DNA of 64,000 bases from Brevibacillus fluminis (GTDB taxonomy: Bacteria; Bacillota; Bacilli; Brevibacillales; Brevibacillaceae). A program made the translations under genes and the position numbers. The notes under the pieces were generated by a model. That model ran no database searches, had not been told where the DNA came from, and was given only the letters and a program-made list of their open reading frames with translations. Shown here one piece after another: positions 60,432 through 64,000 of the stretch. Each line of letters opens with the position of its first letter. Positions within the stretch are counted from its first letter, which is position 1. The DNA lies in assembly GCF_003710825.1 (NCBI RefSeq), contig NZ_RHHQ01000008.1, forward strand, positions 620,001 to 684,000, written 5' to 3'.

Positions 60432-61589
60432 TTATCCCAATGCGCTTTCGAGATCGTTCCAGATGTCCTCAACATCTTCGATTCCAACTGAAAAACGGAC
60501 GAGTCCATCATGGATACCTGCTTGTTCTCTTTCTTCTTTGGGGATAATCGCATGTGTCATCGAAGCCGGATGTTGAATGAGCGTGCCGACGTCCCCGAGA
60601 GAGACGGCTAATGTGCACAGGTTAACAGAATTCATCAGGGTAACACCTGCTTCGTACCCCTCCTTCAAGACAAAAGATATCATGGCTCCCGGCCCTCGCA
60701 TCTGTTTCTCCATGATTTGTTTATCTTCGAAGCTGGATAGGCCGGGAAAATAAACCCGCTCGATGGCCTTATGGTTTTCCAAGCGTTCAGCCAAAATCTG
60801 TGCATTTTCTTGCGCGCGATCCAGACGAACGTGTAAAGTGCGTATACCTTGACTGAGAAGCCATGCATCCATAGGAGCCAAATTTGCACCCATGGTCTTC
60901 TGCACTTCTTTTCTCATCGGATCGATGATGTCCTTACGTGAAATCACCAACCCACCAATCAGATAGCCATGGCCCGATAAATATTTGGTTGCGCTGTGTA
61001 CGACAATATCAATTCCGCATCGGATCGGATTTTGCAAATACGGGGACAAAAATGTATTATCAACAACGGTCAAGACACCCTTTTGCTTGGCAACCGCCGC
61101 TACGCTCGTCATATCCACTAAGGAAAGGGTTGGATTGGATGGCGTTTCAAAATAGATCACTTTCGTTCGATCCGTGACGTGTGGCTCCAGCTCTTCTCCT
61201 GTTTTAAATGGTGCAAACGTTACGTCGATCCCAAACTTCTTTACGGTTTTGCTTAGAAAAGCATGTGTCGCGCCGTACAGAGCCGTGTGTGCAACAACGT
61301 GATCGCCAGCCTGCAAAAGGCCCAGCAAACACCCCGTTATGGCAGCCATCCCAGAGGAGAACGCCAGACACCCTTCACCAAATTCCAATGCCGCCACTTT
61401 TTCTTCTAGCTCTCGTACATTTGGATTTCCTAGGCGTGAGTACATAAAACCAGGATCCTCTCCGGCGAAGCGCTTTGCCCCTATTTCCGCATTATCGAAA
61501 ACAAACGTGGACGTCATGTAAACAGGGGAAATATGTGAGCCGTGTCCAGGATCCTTATTCACTTTCACTAGATTTGAATTATATTTCAT
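60432..61589 (-). CDS. Methionine gamma-lyase / cystathionine gamma-lyase family enzyme
   Basis: PLP enzyme of the Cys/Met-metabolism family, 385 residues. Cofactor lysine is Lys202 in HSATKYLSGHG; YSRLGNPNVRELE and SSGMAAITG are typical. Methionine gamma-lyases carry a conserved Cys after Tyr-Gly in the active site (LYGCT); here it reads LYGATHAF, with Ala107. Cystathionine gamma-lyase or a broad C-S gamma-lyase is therefore at least as likely as MGL. It has a separate sigma-54 promoter. Its products would be 2-oxobutyrate and a thiol or cysteine. Confidence 0.88.
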   Translation of the reverse strand: MKYNSNLVKVNKDPGHGSHISPVYMTSTFVFDNAEIGAKRFAGEDPGFMYSRLGNPNVRELEEKVAALEFGEGCLAFSSGMAAITGCLLGLLQAGDHVVAHTALYGATHAFLSKTVKKFGIDVTFAPFKTGEELEPHVTDRTKVIYFETPSNPTLSLVDMTSVAAVAKQKGVLTVVDNTFLSPYLQNPIRCGIDIVVHSATKYLSGHGYLIGGLVISRKDIIDPMRKEVQKTMGANLAPMDAWLLSQGIRTLHVRLDRAQENAQILAERLENHKAIERVYFPGLSSFEDKQIMEKQMRGPGAMISFVLKEGYEAGVTLMNSVNLCTLAVSLGDVGTLIQHPASMTHAIIPKEEREQAGIHDGLVRFSVGIEDVEDIWNDLESALG

Positions 61590-61853
61590 CGATTGTTACG
61601 CCCCCCACTTTTCGTACTCTGCCATGCTGTTTTTCTTTCTTCCTCCTTCCAGCTGGTTACCGATTTATTACTGCAAAAGGTATGCCAGCTCTGCACCCCT
61701 TATAAAAGCTGCTTTTTTTGTGGTTTCAACATTTGCTTTTTTTCATTTTTGCGACTGTCTTTTAGGGAATATCCAAATGACGCCCTTTCCTCTTTTGCAA
61801 GGTTGATAATTTTTTCGCAGTGTTGAAAGGAGGGATGATCAGGGGAAAAGAAA
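61590..61853. other. Gene-free leader and upstream region of the gamma-lyase-like gene
   Basis: Contains the sigma-54 promoter at 61672-61687 and T-rich tracts at 61711-61750. A half-site CAAATGA lies at 61774-61780. No further feature recognised. Confidence 0.5.
61672..61687 (-). promoter_or_regulatory. Sigma-54 promoter of the gamma-lyase-like gene
   Basis: Minus strand TGGCATACCTTTTGCA: TGGCAT, 5 bases, TTGCA. One deviation from TGGCAC outside the invariant GG. Leader of about 70 bases. Confidence 0.8.
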
Positions 61854-61877
61854 GAGGAGCTGCAGTTGCAGCTCCTC
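61854..61877 (-). terminator. Terminator of the DJ-1 domain protein gene
   Basis: GAGGAGCTGCA and TGCAGCTCCTC form an 11-bp perfect stem with a 2-base loop; minus strand continues TTTCTTTTCCCC. Confidence 0.8.
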
Positions 61878-61938
61878 CAAAATAGACCAGCGATTATACC
61901 AATGGTTCGCTATTCTCGTCTTATCCTACTCGGGCGTG

Positions 61939-63318
61939 TCACCTCGAATCGACTATATCTGTGGACGATCCTTTTTTCTTACGTATGAAACGTCGGTCGA
62001 TGAAATAAGCGGTGAGCAAGGACAGTACCGTGAGCAAAACTGGTAAGCCCAACGCTTCAAAGGAGAAGGAGTTGCCTTCCAGCTTCAAGTGGTCGGTGGC
62101 ACGATATTCGAGCCGCTTGGCGGCAAATTTCGCCGTCTGTATATCCTCCTGCCGAGCCAAATCCTCGAGTGCCGGATCCATTGCAAACCGGCCTGCCGCT
62201 TCACTGTGCAAAAACAGCAATTGCGCGCTGTTGCCGTCGTCCTTCCACTGCTTGATATCTTGGGTGGCTGCAGTCTCGGCATCGGACCCGACGACAATCA
62301 TTTTCGCCAGCTTCGGCACATTTTTGATCTGATAACGCGCGACCAGGTTCAGGCCGTGTTTCGTTACGATCGGTTCATTCGCGCTAGAAACGGTCAACAT
62401 AGTCGTCGTTCCGGAAGCGGCGTATGTATCGAATGCGGCGGACAAATCCAGTTCATCGACGCCGTTATAGAGCAGCACGCCCGCCTTTACTTTGTTCCAT
62501 TGATAAGCGTTGTTCAGTATATACGTAATATCGCTCAATCCGGCAGTGAACGGTTCCATTCGCGGGTTTTTCGCATAATCGTAAGAGGGATCGTTCATCT
62601 CCTCCGCCACTCTCTTTGCCGCTCCCTCGCCCAACTGCTTAGTGATGACGTAAAGCGTTGCGTCGATTCCCGAGGTGAGACCGGCAGAAGATACGATATG
62701 GCCTTGCGGGACATAGCGTTGATCATTCACCCACTGGACTTTCGGATATTGTTTCTTGAGTCGATCGATGTCTCCCCAATGCGTCGCGGCCGATTTGCCG
62801 TCCAGCAAACCTGTGTCCGCCAGGTTTTCCGCCCCGTTGCAGATGGAGAGCAGTGTCGTCTTGTCGCCCGAGTGCTTCCGGATCCATTCACGGACTGGCG
62901 CATATTTATTCTCGTCCAAAATCGGCATAAACGGAATGACGATAATGTCCGGACTTTTGCCGAGCATTGCGTCCATTTCGTCAAACGAATAATGCGGGAC
63001 GACATCAAGTCCGCCGGTTAATGATTTGATTTCGCGATCAGGGGCAACTCCGTATACATTGTACGCTTTCGTCATCGCAAACATCTCGTACGGAACGAGA
63101 AAATCGAACACTTCCGTCGATTCGTTCGCCAGCAGTACCGCCACTGTTGGTTTGTTCGCATCATATTTCGGTACCTGCACATTCGACAATGCAGGGTCGG
63201 CTTTATCGTAAACGGACATTACTTCATTCATTGTATGAATGAATCCGATTGTGCCTGCCCCTCCAACGACTATGACAACCACGATGAAATAAATCATGAT
63301 GCGCAATACCGTTTTCAC
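61939..63318 (-). CDS. Membrane protein with two extracytoplasmic DJ-1/PfpI-like domains
   Basis: Protein of about 459 residues with an N-terminal membrane helix (about 6-28) and a C-terminal helix (about 425-445) followed by RRFIRKKKG. The middle holds two DJ-1/PfpI-type (GATase1-like) domains. The first (about 60-240) has a nucleophile elbow LLSICNGAENLA with Cys. The second (about 270-400) has no Cys at the corresponding place (IVVGSDAE). The topology (positive C-terminal tail inside) places both domains outside the cytoplasm. GTG 63318, nine bases after AAAGGAG, is chosen over TTG 63339. No function is known for this arrangement. Confidence 0.82.
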   Translation of the reverse strand: MKTVLRIMIYFIVVVIVVGGAGTIGFIHTMNEVMSVYDKADPALSNVQVPKYDANKPTVAVLLANESTEVFDFLVPYEMFAMTKAYNVYGVAPDREIKSLTGGLDVVPHYSFDEMDAMLGKSPDIIVIPFMPILDENKYAPVREWIRKHSGDKTTLLSICNGAENLADTGLLDGKSAATHWGDIDRLKKQYPKVQWVNDQRYVPQGHIVSSAGLTSGIDATLYVITKQLGEGAAKRVAEEMNDPSYDYAKNPRMEPFTAGLSDITYILNNAYQWNKVKAGVLLYNGVDELDLSAAFDTYAASGTTTMLTVSSANEPIVTKHGLNLVARYQIKNVPKLAKMIVVGSDAETAATQDIKQWKDDGNSAQLLFLHSEAAGRFAMDPALEDLARQEDIQTAKFAAKRLEYRATDHLKLEGNSFSFEALGLPVLLTVLSLLTAYFIDRRFIRKKKGSSTDIVDSR

Positions 63319-63339
63319 GAGCTCACTCTCCTTTAGCAA

Positions 63340-63548
63340 AATTACCTACCATAAACTGTAACAAAACGTGGTGAATTTATCGTCAGTCTGCAGCTCGATA
63401 GAGAGGCGCGTCTAACGTTGGAACGGCTACTGACCCCTAGTCTGTTTCCTTTTTTCGGCATGGCTCGATAGGGCTATACGGTAAATGGATGTGAAGACAC
63501 TGAATAACGAACGTTTCTCATCCTAGCGAGGCTTTTCAAAGCAAAAAA
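63340..63548. other. Intergenic region without recognisable gene
   Basis: About 200 bp upstream of the DJ-1 gene and downstream of the last gene. It should hold the DJ-1 gene promoter; no consensus promoter was identified with confidence. Confidence 0.5.
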
Positions 63549-63579
63549 ACATCTGCCCCTTGCAACTTCGGGCAGATGT
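63549..63579 (-). terminator. Terminator of the gene at the right window edge
   Basis: ACATCTGCCC (63549-63558) and GGGCAGATGT (63570-63579), followed on the minus strand by seven T. It lies five bases past the stop codon. Confidence 0.93.
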
Positions 63580-63584
63580 CTTCG

Positions 63585-64000
63585 TTACTCGACATTTATT
63601 TTTGCATTTGTAATTGCTTCAAAATTAGTTTCTGGATTTTTTACTTTTGCTTCGAAATCATACATTTTCTTTTTATCGGGTTTGAACTTAATCAAGACCT
63701 TATAAACACCTTCTTTTTCGTCATATTCCTTGCTTATTTCTGAAACGCCATAATTGTATTCCCTGATGAATTGATCCGATTTTATCCCAAACACTTTATA
63801 AGTTAAAAGTAAGTAGATTTCGTCACCAAACTTCATCGTTGCTGTTTGTGGACTTATAGAAGCATTAATTTTTGAATCAGCCGTGACAGTAAACTTTACT
63901 ACACCATTTCCTACTATTACCTCATTTGTTTCATCATTGTACATATGTAAAAGAAAGAATGGGGTATATACGCCCTCTTTTTTTGGCGTAAAATAACCTG
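63585..64000 (-). CDS. Unrecognised beta-rich protein, 3' part (5' end outside window)
   Basis: The frame is open to the window edge, so the ATG at 63944 is probably internal and only the last 138 or so residues are visible. The pattern of alternating strands (VIVGNGVVKFTVTAD, MKFGDEIYLLLTYKV, YKVLIKFKPDKKKMYDFEA, FEAITNAKINVE) suggests one or two Ig-like or beta-sandwich domains, as in extracellular or surface proteins. Composition is Lys/Asn/Glu-rich with AT-rich codons, clearly below the GC level of its neighbours, which may point to horizontal transfer. No family recognised. Confidence 0.7.
   Translation of the reverse strand, partial: GYFTPKKEGVYTPFFLLHMYNDETNEVIVGNGVVKFTVTADSKINASISPQTATMKFGDEIYLLLTYKVFGIKSDQFIREYNYGVSEISKEYDEKEGVYKVLIKFKPDKKKMYDFEAKVKNPETNFEAITNAKINVE

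Noticed and set aside
62089..63021. 310-codon open frame on the plus strand
   Set aside because: Antisense to the DJ-1 domain gene, no start signal.
1..64000. tRNA, rRNA, insertion sequence or prophage genes
   Set aside because: None of the translated frames resembles a transposase, integrase or phage structural protein, and no tRNA cloverleaf or rRNA segment was recognised by eye.

Overview
The window is a chromosomal segment of a Gram-positive, very probably endospore-forming member of the Bacilli. The pointers are strong AGGAGG-type ribosome binding sites with many GTG/TTG starts, sigma-A promoters of the TTGACA/TATAAT type, an L-box lysine riboswitch, a Pho-box-like promoter, a surface protein with three C-terminal SLH domains, NHEJ LigD-type proteins and small low-complexity, coat-like proteins. 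Moderate GC together with SLH proteins suggests the Brevibacillus/Paenibacillus/Tumebacillus neighbourhood; the species cannot be named from the sequence alone. No rRNA, tRNA, CRISPR array, phage or complete insertion sequence was seen.

Layout. 1-10 kb: the 3' end of rocD; an IclR - MFS efflux - aldo/keto reductase operon; a chemoreceptor; a CE7 esterase with a beta-hydroxyacid dehydrogenase; a flavin reductase. 9.4-12.6 kb: an NHEJ pair in which the LigD polymerase and ligase halves are separate divergent genes, the ligase running tail-to-tail into a SEC-C protein. 12.6-17.2 kb: a sigma-54 locus. An activator overlaps by 4 bp a nitrilase-family protein that has lost its catalytic Cys; the divergent unit (intact nitrilase plus PuuP-like permease) has a near-perfect -24/-12 promoter preceded by three copies of a palindrome. 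17.2-19.1 kb: a lysine riboswitch controlling lysP. 19-21 kb: a degenerate GGDEF-EAL protein and a coiled-coil protein. 21.2-26.8 kb: a phosphate operon (secreted beta-propeller, pstS, pstC, pstA, pstB) behind a Pho-box-like promoter, next to a response regulator without a kinase.

27-38.8 kb is a cell-envelope region: a large Ig-like/SLH protein, a MacAB/YknXYZ-type efflux operon, a roughly 280-bp interrupted inverted repeat, a two-component system, a secreted protein of 49-residue repeats, and a LacI regulator. The efflux operon and the repeat-protein gene share one promoter motif at identical spacing, which suggests a single regulon of the two-component system between them. 39-51.5 kb holds a small unknown protein, a second chemoreceptor, a BTAD response regulator, MBL, DinB and VOC proteins, a MarR-MFS pair with matching palindromes, an apparently intact PAS-PAS-GAF-GGDEF-EAL protein, a CDF transporter and a DUF2935 protein. 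51.5-52.3 kb: two small low-complexity proteins.

52.4-61.6 kb is a sulfur amino acid module: a polar amino acid ABC importer, thioredoxin reductase, two tandem CPDC thioredoxins, a D-cysteine-desulfhydrase-like enzyme, a sigma-54 activator with a Cys-rich sensor domain, a PatB/MalY C-S lyase and a methionine/cystathionine gamma-lyase-like enzyme. The last two genes each have a sigma-54 promoter. The window ends with a membrane protein carrying two DJ-1/PfpI-like domains outside the cell and the 3' part of an unrecognised AT-richer gene.
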